Source: Mytilinidion resinicola
Taxonomy: Eukaryota > Ascomycota > Dothideomycetes > Mytilinidiales > Mytilinidiaceae
Length of the DNA: 64,000 bases
Direction: 5' to 3'
Assembly (NCBI RefSeq): GCF_010093595.1
Contig: NW_022985441.1
Location: forward strand, 1,481,838 to 1,545,837
The stretch's first letter is position 1. Every line of letters begins with the position of its first letter. A program made the position numbers and the translations under genes. The notes below the pieces were generated by a model, which did not search any database, was not told where the DNA came from, and was given only the letters and a program-made list of their open reading frames with translations. Positions 12,353 to 24,236 of the stretch are shown one piece after another.

Positions 12353-12917
12353 CTGGACAGACTTGAGGTGGAGTTGATGAGTGCTTGAAGTATGCGAATA
12401 GAGATACTTCCAGTCTTTGAGGTATTCTTGGTCCAGTATTACTTCACAATACTAGGACACACGTCTGTGTATTATTGGGCGAAACCGCTTCACACCCCCA
12501 ATGCAATTGTTCATTTTGCATAAACTCGCCAAGCCACCTGGTTTGCTTGTGTAAAAAGGAGCATCACATGTTCATCTTGTGTTTTCTAACTTGAAAGATA
12601 TCGTCCCACACAGCGGCAACTAAGTTTACGGAACCCTACTTCGCCTCTCTATAGGTATCCATAGTGCCAGCTAACATTTTCAGAAACGCGAGTTCAGGCA
12701 GAAGTCCAAATTGGCGTTAGGACTGCGATTACACATATGCTATCAAGCTATTCGCTCCATGCCTCCAGCGGTATAAACCATCACCATCGCCTCATTACTC
12801 CTCCATCCAAATCTCCACTCGGGTATCCAAAGCCGTATCGCATCCGCCTTATTAAAGCTTTTCCACGCAAATCCAAACCCAAGGCCACCTTAAAAAAAAG
12901 AAAAAGCCACACCATGC
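12353..12917. other. Intergenic, convergent 3' flanks
   Basis: Tail-to-tail space between BNA7 and the MFS gene. No gene is supported. Confidence 0.55.
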
Positions 12918-14835
12918 CTACTCAGCCGACCCAATCGGCTTCGGCGTGGGCGCAAACTGCGACTTCTCCCTAATCTTCGCGCCGCGGTAGTAGAACCAGA
13001 TGGGCACGGGGACCAAGAGGGCCGCGATGCAGCCGAGCAGCGTGGCGGCCCATTCGACGCCCATGCCATCGAACATGTAGGTTGCGAAGAGGGGGAATAT
13101 GCAACCGCAGAGCGAGCGGAGGAAGGTATTAGCAGCAATTGCAGAGGCAGCGAACTACGAAAAAAGATTAGCGGCTGCTTTTGAAAACGAGCACAAGCAG
13201 GGAATTGATGCGGGGTTTGGGGTACGGAACTCACCATCAAATAGGCATCGACGAGGTAATTCAGCGCCTGCAAGAAAATCGACAACAGCCCGAAGCCCGT
13301 CAGGATGCCGCTCAGCGTCGGCACGATCCAGTGGATGTCTTCTTTATACCCCGTCCACCCGAACCAGAACAGCCCGATGGCGAAGGCGGCGCCGCCGATG
13401 ATGACCTCGGGCAGCCGCCACTCGGGAACTGGCACGTCGTTGTTCGCGGCGAGTTTCTTCTGGTAGCCGGGCTGGCGCAGGACGATGAAGAGCCCCGCGA
13501 GCAGCTGGCCTGTGATCATGCCGAAGAAAGGGAGCCCGCCAACGCCGAGGTTCATGCCGTGGATGCGCTGGAAGACGATGGGGTAGGCGGTGAGGAAGAG
13601 GTACAAGAGCCCGTAGATAAAGGCCATGTATAGAGAAAGAAGAAGTACGATGGGCTCAGTTACCAGCATCCTGAGCGGGCGCGAGAAGTTCTTCTCCACC
13701 AGCTCGCGTAGGTCGACTTCGATTTCCTCTTGTTTGGCGTGGATGCCCCAGTTCTTGGTGCGCCGGCGGAGCTCCTCTGCTTTCTCGACGAGGATGACGG
13801 GCGGGTAGGTTTCTTCCAGGAAAAAAAGGTTGAGGCCGAAGGCGAGGAAGCCCATGATGGAGACGATGTATTCGGTCCAGCGCCAGCCGAGGTGGGACAT
13901 TGTGATGAAGCCGCCGATGAAGGGAGCTAAGAGCGGGCCGGTAAAGACCGTCATGGAGAAAACGGTTATGGCGATGCCGCGGGTGCGGTTGTTGAACATG
14001 TCTGAGAAGACGGCTGCGACGCAAGTCAATGGACACGCACCAAAGAAGCCGCTCCAAAACCGGCATATCAACACTGTCTGAAGGTCTTTTGCGACAGCCA
14101 CGGCCACGGAAAAGATGGCGAATCCAAATGAGGCGAGGACCAAAGGTAAACGACGTCCTTTTAGCTCAGAGAATGGTGCCCATAATATAGGGCCAGTTGC
14201 GAAGCCCAGAACATAAAGCGATACTCCTAGTACACCGACTTCTGTGGATACCCCAAATTTGCCTGCTACTGTTCGAGTTGCGGCGCTGAAGATTGAACTA
14301 CCGAATGCTGCAGTCTGGGATGATTTAGCAAAAGTCCAGTTGCACAGATTAGGGCATCACCCACCAGAGTTGTATATCCAAGCATCACAGCCGTGTATAG
14401 CTTCTTCTTCAAAGGCCAATTCTGCGCATGCAACGGATCATCCACGCCATCAAACTCCACCACATATTCCTCCTGCGCTGGCAGCGGAGGTGGGAACGGT
14501 TTCCCACCTCCAAACTCCGGCAGCGGTTTCCTCGACTGTCGCGACTTGAGGCTTGCGCCGACAGTTGCACTGTGTTGACTCCGTGCAGTTTGTATGCGAC
14601 TCAGCGCAGTTTGGTGTCTCTCAAGGTCCGTGTTATCGTCTGGCTGGGTCCGCAACCTCGACATGCCAATTTCTTCCCGTGCGACTGACGAGCCATCGGA
14701 GCTGGATGAGGAGGTCGAGGAGGTGGTAACGGTGCGTGCGAGAGCTTCGCGCTGGTCTGGCGATTGCGGTGGGAAGCGGCTTGGGCTGGCGTCGCGCTCG
14801 GCCTTTTCGAGGTCTCTGTCCACAATGTTGGACAT
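12918..14835 (-). CDS. Major facilitator superfamily transporter, DHA1 drug/polyamine antiporter type
   Basis: Exons 14835..14361, 14307..13235 and 13154..12918 (introns 53 and 80 nt) give 594 aa. Residues 1-150 are a Ser/Arg-rich cytosolic tail, followed by the DHA1 entry motif ..DDPLHAQNWPLKKK. Twelve hydrophobic segments follow, with motif A-like APFSELKGRR after TM2, RFWSGFFGACPLTCVAAVFSD in TM4, and TGPLLAPFIGGF as the motif C antiporter signature in TM5. Splicing of intron 1 gives LVAFGSSIFSAAT and intron 2 joins LVDAYLM to FAASAIAANTFLR, both normal for the family. Likely a plasma-membrane H+ antiporter of the TPO/FLR group; the substrate cannot be deduced. No biosynthetic genes are adjacent. 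Serine clusters in the tail suggest control by phosphorylation (inference). Confidence 0.87.
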
Positions 14836-16620
14836 GTTTGCTGGTATCCAAGATTAGGACTGGAGTAGAAATTGAAAGCTATCACCTGTTTTAAGGTGGA
14901 GCTGGAGCTTATAAAGATTGACGCGCAGCTCCGAGAAAATATTTAAATCCGTCACCGTGCCTGAGCGCGCTTGGAAACGGCTATCGCGGCGCCGGGGTCC
15001 ACTAGGAGGATATTCTTGTAACGTAACGTGGCGACGGCGCCGGCGTTGTGAAAATTTGTCTGCAATACCTCGGTGGAGAACGGTGGGACTGAAAGCTGCG
15101 TGCGACCGGCGAAGGTGCCTCGGATCCTTGCTGAGAGCGGGATGTCTTCGATAGTTGTTTTACGTCCCGAAGCTGTGACGTCTGTGGAACTTCGAAAGGG
15201 ACTGTGCGTTCGTAGGATTCTGGTCCTGTCACGCCTCAAGGAACCTCCAGTTTTGAGATTGATAATGAAGAAAGCAGCAAACAAAGGGTGGCTTTTAAGC
15301 AGCGGTGGGGTCACAATCTTTCCCCCCTCGAGCATATTTCGAGCTAGGGAGGGATTGAAGATGTTGTGTCCAATTACGGTGCATCTGTAACCACTCTGCA
15401 TGCTGACGCAGCATTTACATCAACCTACCGTCGAACCATGGCGGTGCGCCTTGCCCAAAGAGGGAGGATAGCGATCAAAGATAGTTAGAGACTTGGAGGG
15501 TTGCGTCGATTGCTTTTGAAGGGTGATACTAGAGGCATGGAAGTTGGTGAAGACGGTTTGAAGGATAAACAAGTGACATTGAAAAACGTTTGCTCTGTAT
15601 GAATAATCTAGTGTTGATGACTATGAGGATACTCGTGCTTGCCATCGTCTCGCCATGCTCTCGCCTAATGCTTCCTTATAGTTAGCGAGTGTCTTGTTGT
15701 TGTAGTGTTGTACTGTACAAAACACTTCCAGGTCAGCAACGCTAAGCCGTTGGAGGCTCGGGAAGTCTCGTCGATGAGACGAGCAGTTAGCATCGTTTTG
15801 CTAGACGCACAGATGGATGTGATCGTAATCTTGGTTCATGTTGGCTATGTGAGGTTCGAGACATACGATAATATGGTCGGTAATTGTTTTGAATTTGTTT
15901 TGAATTTTGAATTTCGTCGCAACATTAAGGAACATCTATTTCGAGTACTAGAATAGATGTATCATAATGATGAATGGACGTTGTGGTGCTCCAAGACCAT
16001 CGCTGATGCAAAAAAGGACAAAAGGACAAAAAGAATATTTTTGTGTCGGTTGATACATCACCCGCACCACCCATCCCAGCCCGGCCGAGAGTATTCCAGT
16101 GCCGCCATCCCACGGTGAGAACGCGTCTGCAGAATTGCTTCCCTCGACAGTAGATCTCATTGCTTAGGTACGACCAGCATCGCGTGTTACCAGCGCGAGT
16201 GGAACGGACACCGCAGGATTCGAACTGGGCCCTTGACCGAGCATTTGCAGGGAGGGGCGGAGCGGTTGGTCGATGCACCTTCCGACCGCGACCCGCTACA
16301 GGTTGGGGCGCCAAGCAATAAGAGCGTTTAAGTGCCCCGCGAACCGAATCCCAATATTGCACACCGCACATATCACAACACTATCATTATTTTCAATAGC
16401 AAAAGGATCGCAGAAGCACCCAAATGTACCCGCATTATATCGTACACGCAGTCTACTGTACAGGTCGTGACCCACGGTGCGCCGGAAGACTCAATATGCT
16501 GTACCCTACCCACCACGCTTGCTGCGCTCTCCAAAGCCAACACCCACAGTCCGCAACGCCTCTATCACCACATGGACAGCCATTCAAGATTCACAGCGCT
16601 AGTTGCGTATGCTATGCACA
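14836..16620. other. Intergenic ~1.8 kb
   Basis: MFS promoter plus SIT4 3' flank. A 149-codon minus-strand frame at 14952-15401 and others near 15.9-16.4 kb show no recognisable domain. A T-loop-like TTCGAAT on the minus strand near 16217 does not fold as a tRNA. Confidence 0.5.
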
Positions 16621-18162
16621 TTATAGGAAGTATTCACCCCGCGTGCCCCGGCCAGCTGGCACCGCGCGCCGGTGGTCAGGCACCGCGCTGAAGATGGTGA
16701 ACTTCGGGCTCAGGTCCTCCTGCAGGCTCATGATAGACGCCACATTACCGCAGCGGTAGCAATAGTTGGGTGCCGACCACACGGTGACGACGTCCTTGTC
16801 TTTAAAGTGGTACTGCCTGAGGTTAGTGCTGGTTGCTCGATAGGCTGTAGCCAGACATACCTTGTAGCCTTCGTTGACAAGTTGATGTGCTCTGGCAATC
16901 AGCGAGAGTCCGTTGACATGATTAAACTAGCGCATGTGAGCTTGACCGGTTCGACTCTTGCGTGCAGTCAACTCACCTCCGACGACACCTTGTCGCCAAA
17001 CAGCCACCCCGCCCCTCGAGGAGACACGGCCCATGTGTCGACATCTTCTGGATCACTCCAAACAAGATCACAGAAAGCGCCTTCGTGAGGGATCTCCTGT
17101 GCCCTTGCGACAACCCGAATCTGGTCCAACGTCCTAATCTCTGGGCTTAATCCGCCGTGCACACAGAGCACCTTGCCGTCAATGATAGCCGCCAGGGCCA
17201 GGAAATCAAAGACTTGACAGCATGCTTTCCACACCGACGCATTCCCGTATTTCGTCTGGCATTCTTCGTAGAATCCATACACTTGTGTAATCTGCCGTGA
17301 CTCGTGATTGCCGCGGACCAGCGTGACGCGATCGGGGTATCTGGCGAGTTTAGTATGACTGTAGAAAGCGTCCCTCGCAAACCCTACTCACTTCGCCTTC
17401 AAGCACATCAACAGCGTAAACGTCTCCAAGCTGAAGTATCCTCTGTCCACAAAATCTCCTAGGAATACGTAATTCTGCTGGCCATTCCCTCCCGACCCAG
17501 ACACGTTCCGTCTGCTCCCTCCGTCAGAATCGTCGTCTGTGCTCCGTCTGCCCGTGACACTGCGACTTCGGCCTCGTTCTTCCTCCTCCTCCTCCTCGCC
17601 CTCCTCGTCACCTTCGCCTGGGCTAGTTGCGGTGTAATTGGCGTCAGCCTGGAATCTGCGCTTCATTTTCCGCTTCGCCTTTGGGTCCGTGATGGTCGTG
17701 GGCGGCTCAATATCTGCTGCGCTAATGGTCTTGGTGGGTACTGTTGGGCGGACGGCTAGGGTATCATTGGGCATGCCGCCGGCGACTTTGAAGAGCTCGA
17801 GGAGGTCGTAGAACTGGCCGTGGATGTCGCCACACACGGTGACGGGTGTCCGAACTGGCTGAATGTTTGATTCTGCACATCCACGGGTTAGCAAGTCTCA
17901 TGAAGTAGCATTCAGACCGCAGCATCGACGGAAATGCGCCGTTGGCCCCACCTGCGGCACAGCAACTCGAGACAAAGTAGAGACCAAGGAGCCAGGAGTT
18001 ATTACCTTCCATCAAGCACTCCTTGACTATCTCACACAGCCTCTTCATGTCTGCCTCTGGGAGGTACTTGCACTGCTTCGCCGATTCAAGCCATTCGTCG
18101 GGCCCCGCGCCTTTGGAGAGACGTGCCGCGCCCGGCTGCGGCACATCGCTGTCCTTTGCCAT
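16621..18162 (-). CDS. SIT4: SIT4/PP6-type serine/threonine phosphatase catalytic subunit with a large insertion
   Basis: Five exons (18162..18006, 17872..17392, 17340..16977, 16926..16861, 16812..16621; introns 133, 51, 50, 48 nt) give 419 aa. PPP-family metal and catalytic motifs are complete: GDIHGQ (67-72), GDFVDRG (191-197), [15 protein letters not shown] (from 223), [32 protein letters not shown] and [12 protein letters not shown], ending in EYFL as PP6/Ppe1 do. [20 protein letters not shown] and EESNIQPV identify the SIT4/PP6/Ppe1 branch rather than PP2A or PP4. Residues ~89-185 are extra: a basic KRKMKRR patch, an [10 protein letters not shown] tract and a Ser/Gly-rich part, placed between the first two motifs. 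The extra segment is in frame and stop-free. Family role: cell-cycle G1/S, stress and TOR-linked signalling with SAP partners. An upstream GTG at 18180 is not used as start. Confidence 0.9.
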
Positions 18163-18627
18163 CCTGGGGGAGCGTTTCACGTAGGTATGATTCCGTAGTG
18201 GTGGATATGTCGAGTCTATCGCTGGGAAAGCGGCGAGTGATTATAAATGAGAGTCTGTCGTGGGACTGCGAGGCGGAGGGTGCGCAGTGAGTGAAGCAGA
18301 CCGCTACGATATCATCTGTTGCGTGGCGGAATGAAACGGGACGGGCAGGCGTAAAGGGCTGATCAATGGGCGTGGCGCATGACGGTGAGGTACAGTGCAC
18401 AGGGTGGTGAAGTGGGATGCGCCTGAGGTGTTGGCACGTCCATGGGCACGTCGCAGCTCGCAGCGACCAATTCCCGGCCTAGCACAACGCCTTCCTGCTC
18501 TTGGCCGTGGGGACTTTCTGTGCCAGTGCAGCGCCGCGTCTCCAAACATTCTGTCCCGACTCTCCAATACATCACCACCGCACCCCAATCTACCAGCCTG
18601 CCTGGATACACACCCTCAACGCCCGCC
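18163..18627. promoter_or_regulatory. Shared divergent promoter SIT4 / UPF3
   Basis: The 465 bp between the two start codons must hold both promoters. CCAAT pentamers occur near 18469, 18566 and 18588, closer to the UPF3 side. The UPF3 ATG is in strong CCCGCCATGG context. Confidence 0.6.
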
Positions 18628-20577
18628 ATGGGTCCGCCCGCAGCTCCACCAGCTCCCGTGAACGGCGTGCTGCCAATCTCGGTGCTGCAGAAGAATGCTC
18701 CCGCCGCTGCACCCCGCGGGCCCTCAGCAAAGGCCGCCGCACCCCGTCTTAAGCTTGTGCTACGCCGACTGCCCCCCGGACTGACCAAGGCCGAGTTCGA
18801 GGCAGCTCTGGGAGACGACTGGAAGCTCGGCGCCGGCAAGGTGGACTGGCTGCTCTACAAGGCGGGAAAGATATCCAAGGAGTGAGCCTGTTTTCTCCCA
18901 AAGCATGCCACCTACTAACGAGCCTGCAGCCTAGCCAAACCATCCCGACCTTCTCGAGCTTACCTAAAAGTCACCTCACAAGAGAATGCCACAGCGCTAT
19001 CTGACCTCGTTCGACACGCCTCCTTCAACGATGCCGCAAACTCGGCCAGAGACGCTGCCCTCATTGGGCCACCTACCCTCGAATTTGCTCCCAACTCCCG
19101 GGCTCCAGGCGGTAGACGCCGCAATGATGCTCGTCAAGGCCTCATCGACCAGGACCCAGAGTTCAAGGACTTTCTCGAGAGCCTCACAAATCCCGTCACC
19201 AAGCCAGAAACCAATGGAGAAGGAGCTTCCGAGAAACCGGATAAAGTCACAACAACTCCCCTCATCGAGCACATTAGGGAGAAGAAGGCCAACAAGGACA
19301 AGCCCCAGGCCAAGCTTGCTGGTAAGCACGCTCGAGGCGAGTCGCGAGACGACAAGTCCGACAAGGCAGGGGATAAGAAGATCATCAGCAAAGCTGGGAA
19401 GGAAAATGCTGCTGCCTCCTCGGAGAAGGGCAGAAAGATGAGCAGGGCAGAGCGGGCTGCTAAAGAAGCCGTCAAGGTTCTGAATAAGGAGGCATCAGCT
19501 AAAGTAGCTGAGACAGCATCTCCTACGGCATCGGCTCCCCCGGAAAGAAAACGAGAGCGTGGGAGTGGGATCGCGGCAGCCAAGATACTCCAGCGAGATT
19601 TAGGTATAGGACCAGCTCCCGCCCGCAGACGTGGTACGAAGCGTGAAAGCAGTGCAGCACCGCCGGATTCTGCCAACAAACCGGAAGAGACGCCACCAGT
19701 GAAAGAGACCCAGGCGGAGGCTAGTGCAACTGCACCTCCAGACAAACAAGCCAACGCCAAAGTACCGGCTGCTCCCAAGCCCCCAAAGGAGTCCAATCGG
19801 CCAACTCGTGCAGAGCGACGTGCCCATAAGGCAGCTCGGGAAGAAAAGAATAGCCAACCGAACGCAGAAGGATCCAAGCCGCAACCAAAAACGCCGCCTG
19901 CACCTGTCATACTTAAGAAGCCACCAACAGCACCACAGTCTCCCGCGAAAGGCCCTGCTCAGCCACCAAAGGGCCCTGCTGCCTCGCGTGCTACACCTCC
20001 TGAGCCGGCAGCCGCGAAAGCTATTCCACCGACCGCCCCAGCCGCAACTCAGAAGGCTGCACAGGTCCCCACGCCGTCGACAACAGCCCCCACATCTACC
20101 GGCCGCCAAGCCTTCTTGAAGCATGCCAACCCATCTCAAGGCATCACGGAGCCCTTGATCGAAGCTGCCCTTGCCGTATTCGGCGCCATTGAAAAGGTGG
20201 AAATCGACAAGCGTAAAGGGTTCGCGTACGTCGATTTTGCGGATCCGAATGGCTTGCAAAAGGCCATCGCAGGCAGCCCGGTCAAGATTGCGCAGGGCGC
20301 AGTGCAAGTGCTGGAGCGGAAGGAGAAGCCTGCTCGGCGACCGCCTGGGCCTGCTGGCCCGCCTACTGGGCCTGCACGTGGTGGCCGTGCTGGCGGCTTT
20401 GCTGGTAGAGGTGGAAGAGGAAGGGGTGGCGGAAGAGGGGGCGCGGTTGTGGCGAATGAAGGGGCACAAAACTCGAGCACGAGTGTGCCTGTTACTGCGA
20501 GTGCAGTGAATACGCCAGCTGATGCGCCAACTCTAGCGCTGGCTCCGGCTCCGGCTCCTGTTGAGGCTGGGACTTGA
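18628..20577 (+). CDS. UPF3: Nonsense-mediated mRNA decay factor UPF3 (Smg4/UPF3 domain) with extra C-terminal RRM and RGG tail
   Basis: Exons 18628..18881 and 18930..20577 (48-nt intron with CTACTAACG branch) give 633 aa. Residues ~38-180 are the Smg4/UPF3 RNP-like domain (LKLVLRRLPPGLTKAEF; VDWLLYKAGKIS; SRAYLKV; ARQGLIDQDPEFKDFLESL). A Lys/Ala/Pro-rich linker follows. Residues ~480-550 form a second RRM (GITEPLIEAALAVFGAIEKV; RNP1-like KGFAYVDF), followed by an RGG/GRGGRGRGGG tail. Family role: bridges exon-junction or post-termination complexes to UPF2/UPF1 in NMD; shuttles between nucleus and cytoplasm. The second RRM plus RGG is not part of the minimal yeast Upf3 and suggests extra RNA contact (inference). 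An upstream in-frame ATG at 18442 would add an unconserved leader. Confidence 0.88.
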
Positions 20578-22010
20578 TCTTCTTGTTCTGGAAAGGAAGG
20601 AGAGTATAGCACACGATACACTCCAACATAGCGTGAGCATGTCTCTACGATGACGATACAGCTACGACGACGATGAGCCGCCATGGACCCTATCGAGAGT
20701 GCCTGAAAACCCCATACCTATCACGAGATCATCTTTGCCAGGCCCAAAGCCGGTTATCGAAATTTCAATAAGTACAGTAGGATATTCCCCACTCGAGCGT
20801 CCTACGACGGGATTTTTCTTTGGACATCTCACCGGAGATCACTCGTTGAATGCCCACTTCACTGCTCAATCCAGGAATGTTATCAAGAGAAGCACATCAA
20901 ATCTTACAGGTATCACCTCACGATGAGGATGGGTCACTGAACATGGATACTAAGCATGGATTTCGAGAGATAGCCCAAGCGGCAGTATTGGGTTGGCAGT
21001 AGGCCTAGCATGTGGATAGTTGAAATGAAACAGTTTTTTGAAAACGAAAACACTGTCTTGTTCTATGCTACAATGCCTTGTCACAGATATCCGTACACTC
21101 GTTTGCCGCTGCGTGGGGAGCTTCATAGTATTTTCAGTGTTCCGAATAAGACAGACGTTCGGCATTTTGGACGACTAGTAAACTTGTGAGGGCTACCCCA
21201 GATAGCGTTAGCAGAGTGTACGGAGATTGGGTGTGTATCCGCTGCTCTCAGTTTCTATCAGTACGTCAGCCCCATGAACAGGGGCGGGAATGTGTACGAG
21301 GATCTATGGCAATGCACTGTAGTCGTTTGGGTAGTGCTTGGCGTGCTAAAAAGTATGGAACGAGGAGGACCATGTCTGGACAGTCACAAACGGTTTTCCG
21401 ATGGATTCCTAGTATCTAGAACTGGAGATAGTTTTGAAGCCTGAATCGAGAGGTTCAGTTTGGATATGGTCTGGAAAATGTCTGGAAGCAATTTGGTCCT
21501 AAAATATCAAAACTCACAAAATCGGGCAAAGAATCACGTGATGCGTATTCCCCCACTTGGCCCCAGCTAGATTACCTTAGGTTCCCTGTACTAGTACTCT
21601 CGACCTCACAACGCAACAAGACTTCCTCACAGCTTCTCAGGTTTCCCGTCCAATACGTCAAGTCACAAATCGTGATGAGACCAGTTCATTCTCGTGCTCT
21701 TCAGCCTTGCCAGCCGAGTGCAATGTCGCCACCCCCGAACTCGTCGCAGATTCTTCAGTCAATGAGGAAGTGTTTCGGCTTGGCCAGAATCAGCCACAAT
21801 AGCTTGCATTGGATCGAGCAACTAACTTGGACTGATAATGTGCTGCAGGCTGAACATCATTGGCAGCGCTCGTCAAGGGGCTGGATTGCAGCTGCTGTTG
21901 TCCTCGGCTAGACCGATAGCGAATATTAAAAGAGGCTCTTGTTTGTCAGGCTGAACTCGGATTGCCTTCATTCTCTATGACGGCCTCTTCAAGAGCCTTA
22001 GAAGACGTCG
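20578..22010. other. Intergenic ~1.4 kb
   Basis: UPF3 3' flank and the promoter of the HET gene. A CACGTG-containing ATCACGTGAT palindrome lies near 21534. No coding sequence is supported. Confidence 0.5.
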
Positions 22011-24236
22011 ATGTCTATGCATACGTCCTCGAACGATATGTCGCGCATGCCGAGACATACTCGGAGTAACCCGGATCTACGCACCAGGCCGGCAAGATAC
22101 TATCCTGAGAGCTTTCGGGAACGACCCAACTCTCCAGCGCCCCAGCTTGAGGAAATTGTGATAATCGAAGAACTGCGTTCGGATTCCGGTTATGCCTCCG
22201 ATTTTGAAGAGGATCCCTATCCATACCCGGGGCTTTTGAAGGAGCAGCACTACGACTACCGACCATTGCAAGTCAACGGAACAGAAATACGACTCATCGA
22301 GCTGGCTCCATCAAAGCATCTAGATGACGAGCTACATTGTCGGCTTATCCACGTAGATCTTCGAGACTTTAGAGATCAATACGAAGCAGTGTCATACACC
22401 TGGGGCACTACAGAAGACCCTGAAAAGCTCATCGTCGACGCAGATTTCACGGCAGGAGAAGAACATAGCCCTAGAACATTGGGAGGTCGTCAGCATATTA
22501 GTATCACTGCAAATCTTGCGCTTGCTTTGAAAAGATTCCGACGACGCGACAAAGTGCGTCTGATCTGGGCTGATGGCGCAAGCATTGATCAATTCAATCC
22601 CGACGAGAAATTCCACCAAATCCCCATCATGCAAGACGTCTATGAAAGCGCTTTTCGAGTCCTCGTTTGGATTGGAGATGCAGAAGAAGAGGGCAGAAAA
22701 TGTATGGATGTGCTCCGGAGGCTCAGTGACGCCACAACGAAGACTGCCGATATCGATGACACTACTCTAGCTGGCGTTGTTGATATTATATACACCTCTA
22801 TATACTCTGTTTTTGGACATGAGCGTATGGAGCCTCTAGAGCGCTTCTTCTCTGCGTCAACAGCTGGTCATCCGTGGTTTCTCCGACGGTGGGTTATTCA
22901 AGAAGTTGGAGCGTCTCGACAAGCCTGGCTTTACTGCGGCCCATTTCCTCCACTCCAGTGGGAACGCTTTATACGTGCAGTAGAGTTACTCGATCAACAC
23001 TCGGGCAATATTGATCCAGTAGTCCTGTCAACGATCCTAGCAATCGATGAACTAAAAGACTGGTACAACCGCAAATCCATATGGCGTCGATTTCCCCTTC
23101 TAGACCTACTGGTCGAGTTTCATGCATCCAAGTGTGTTGAGCCCAAAGACCACATTAAGGCCCTCGCTGGTCTCTCGGACATGTATACCTTTAACGAAAA
23201 ACTGTATATCGACGGATGGAAACGAAAGAAAACCGGCAAGAGGATCGAGATTTCCGACCGACAGTTCTGGATCCAATTCGCAATGGAGGTACTTCCCTCT
23301 CGTTCCGGCAATAACCTAGAGCTCCTGCACTGCGGCCCTGCTTTTCAATTACCTCGAAACAACAGCCATAGAAGGGAGAGTTCCTGGATTCCAAATTGGA
23401 CATTGCAGCCGCTGTTTATTCCTTTTCTGAATATTCCCGCCTTTACCGCTGGCTTCGGAAAAAACGCTAGCTTGAAGAATAAAGTGACCCAGTATTCTAA
23501 TGGAGAACTAGGGTTACAGTTGTTTGGTTGCGACTTTGGACGAGTTGAATGGAAGAGTGAGTCCACCGGCAACCGGATGCCTGATATTGAACATATTCAC
23601 AACCAAATCGCCGAATGGATACCCAAAGAGCCTTTTGCGGATGTCCTTCCCGCTGCCTATCAGATCGACAAAACAAAAGAACCGTACTGGAGAGCCTTTG
23701 CCCGGACGTTGGTAGCAGACCACGCCCTGACCTTCACACTGGAAACACGCATGGTCGGCGAGGTGAACCGAACGGCCTGGGAAGCGAACTTGAAGGAATC
23801 GCAGAAAGACATATACTCCGGTTTTCCCGAGCTGTGCAGTCTATCCGAAAAGTTACGAGACTTTATTCCGGTGGGAGACTATTACCACCGCGCCGAGCCG
23901 AAGCAGCTGGCAAGAGGGGAGACGAGAAGACTCTCACCTGAAGCTCGTCGGTATGCCAAGTTGGTTAGCAAGACAATGAGTGCACCTGGCGGGGGCCATG
24001 GTCGATGCTTCTTCCTGACCCAAGACAGGAAGTATATGGGCATTGGGCCTGACACCATGAGGGAAGGTGACCGCGTTGTAGTGTTCAACAGGGCCCGGAC
24101 TCCCTTCATCGTACGGCGTTCGAAGAATACCGAATGGTTTCGGCTCATTGGCGACTGTTACGTTCATGGAATCATGCATGGCGAAGTACCTAGGGACCAT
24201 GAAAGGTATCCTATGGTAACATTCGATATTGTCTGA
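22011..24236 (+). CDS. Heterokaryon-incompatibility (HET) domain protein
   Basis: Intronless, 741 aa. The HET domain spans about residues 120-310: YEAVSYTWG, an ISITANLALALKRFR helix, RLIWADGASIDQ (the usual WIDAICIDQ block), QIPIMQDVYESAFRVLVWIG and PWFLRRWVIQEV. The C-terminus has the usual HET-protein ending (GPDTMREGDRVVVFNRARTPFIVR, then YVHGIMHGE). Family role: death-inducing or nonself-recognition signalling when mismatched strains fuse; many copies are of unknown partner. The gene is complete, with no frameshift or in-frame stop. The canonical IDxICINQ sequence is altered to ADGASIDQF, so activity is uncertain. The start chosen is the first ATG of the frame, with an AT-rich leader. 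Confidence 0.9.
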   Translation: MSMHTSSNDMSRMPRHTRSNPDLRTRPARYYPESFRERPNSPAPQLEEIVIIEELRSDSGYASDFEEDPYPYPGLLKEQHYDYRPLQVNGTEIRLIELAPSKHLDDELHCRLIHVDLRDFRDQYEAVSYTWGTTEDPEKLIVDADFTAGEEHSPRTLGGRQHISITANLALALKRFRRRDKVRLIWADGASIDQFNPDEKFHQIPIMQDVYESAFRVLVWIGDAEEEGRKCMDVLRRLSDATTKTADIDDTTLAGVVDIIYTSIYSVFGHERMEPLERFFSASTAGHPWFLRRWVIQEVGASRQAWLYCGPFPPLQWERFIRAVELLDQHSGNIDPVVLSTILAIDELKDWYNRKSIWRRFPLLDLLVEFHASKCVEPKDHIKALAGLSDMYTFNEKLYIDGWKRKKTGKRIEISDRQFWIQFAMEVLPSRSGNNLELLHCGPAFQLPRNNSHRRESSWIPNWTLQPLFIPFLNIPAFTAGFGKNASLKNKVTQYSNGELGLQLFGCDFGRVEWKSESTGNRMPDIEHIHNQIAEWIPKEPFADVLPAAYQIDKTKEPYWRAFARTLVADHALTFTLETRMVGEVNRTAWEANLKESQKDIYSGFPELCSLSEKLRDFIPVGDYYHRAEPKQLARGETRRLSPEARRYAKLVSKTMSAPGGGHGRCFFLTQDRKYMGIGPDTMREGDRVVVFNRARTPFIVRRSKNTEWFRLIGDCYVHGIMHGEVPRDHERYPMVTFDIV

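Noticed and set aside
1..14835. Secondary-metabolite cluster built on the CYP505 and MFS genes
   Set aside because: They are about 11 kb apart and separated by HIR1, PUF6, TIM54 and BNA7; no backbone synthase is present.
14952..15401. 149-codon minus-strand frame upstream of the MFS gene
   Set aside because: No recognisable domain, no splice-linked partners, and it overlaps an equally plausible plus frame.
16200..16300. tRNA on the minus strand suggested by a GTTCGAATCC T-loop sequence
   Set aside because: The T stem around it pairs at only two of five positions, and no matching acceptor or anticodon arm is found within tRNA length.
18160..18180. Earlier start for SIT4 at 18180
   Set aside because: The codon there is GTG, not ATG; the first ATG is at 18162.
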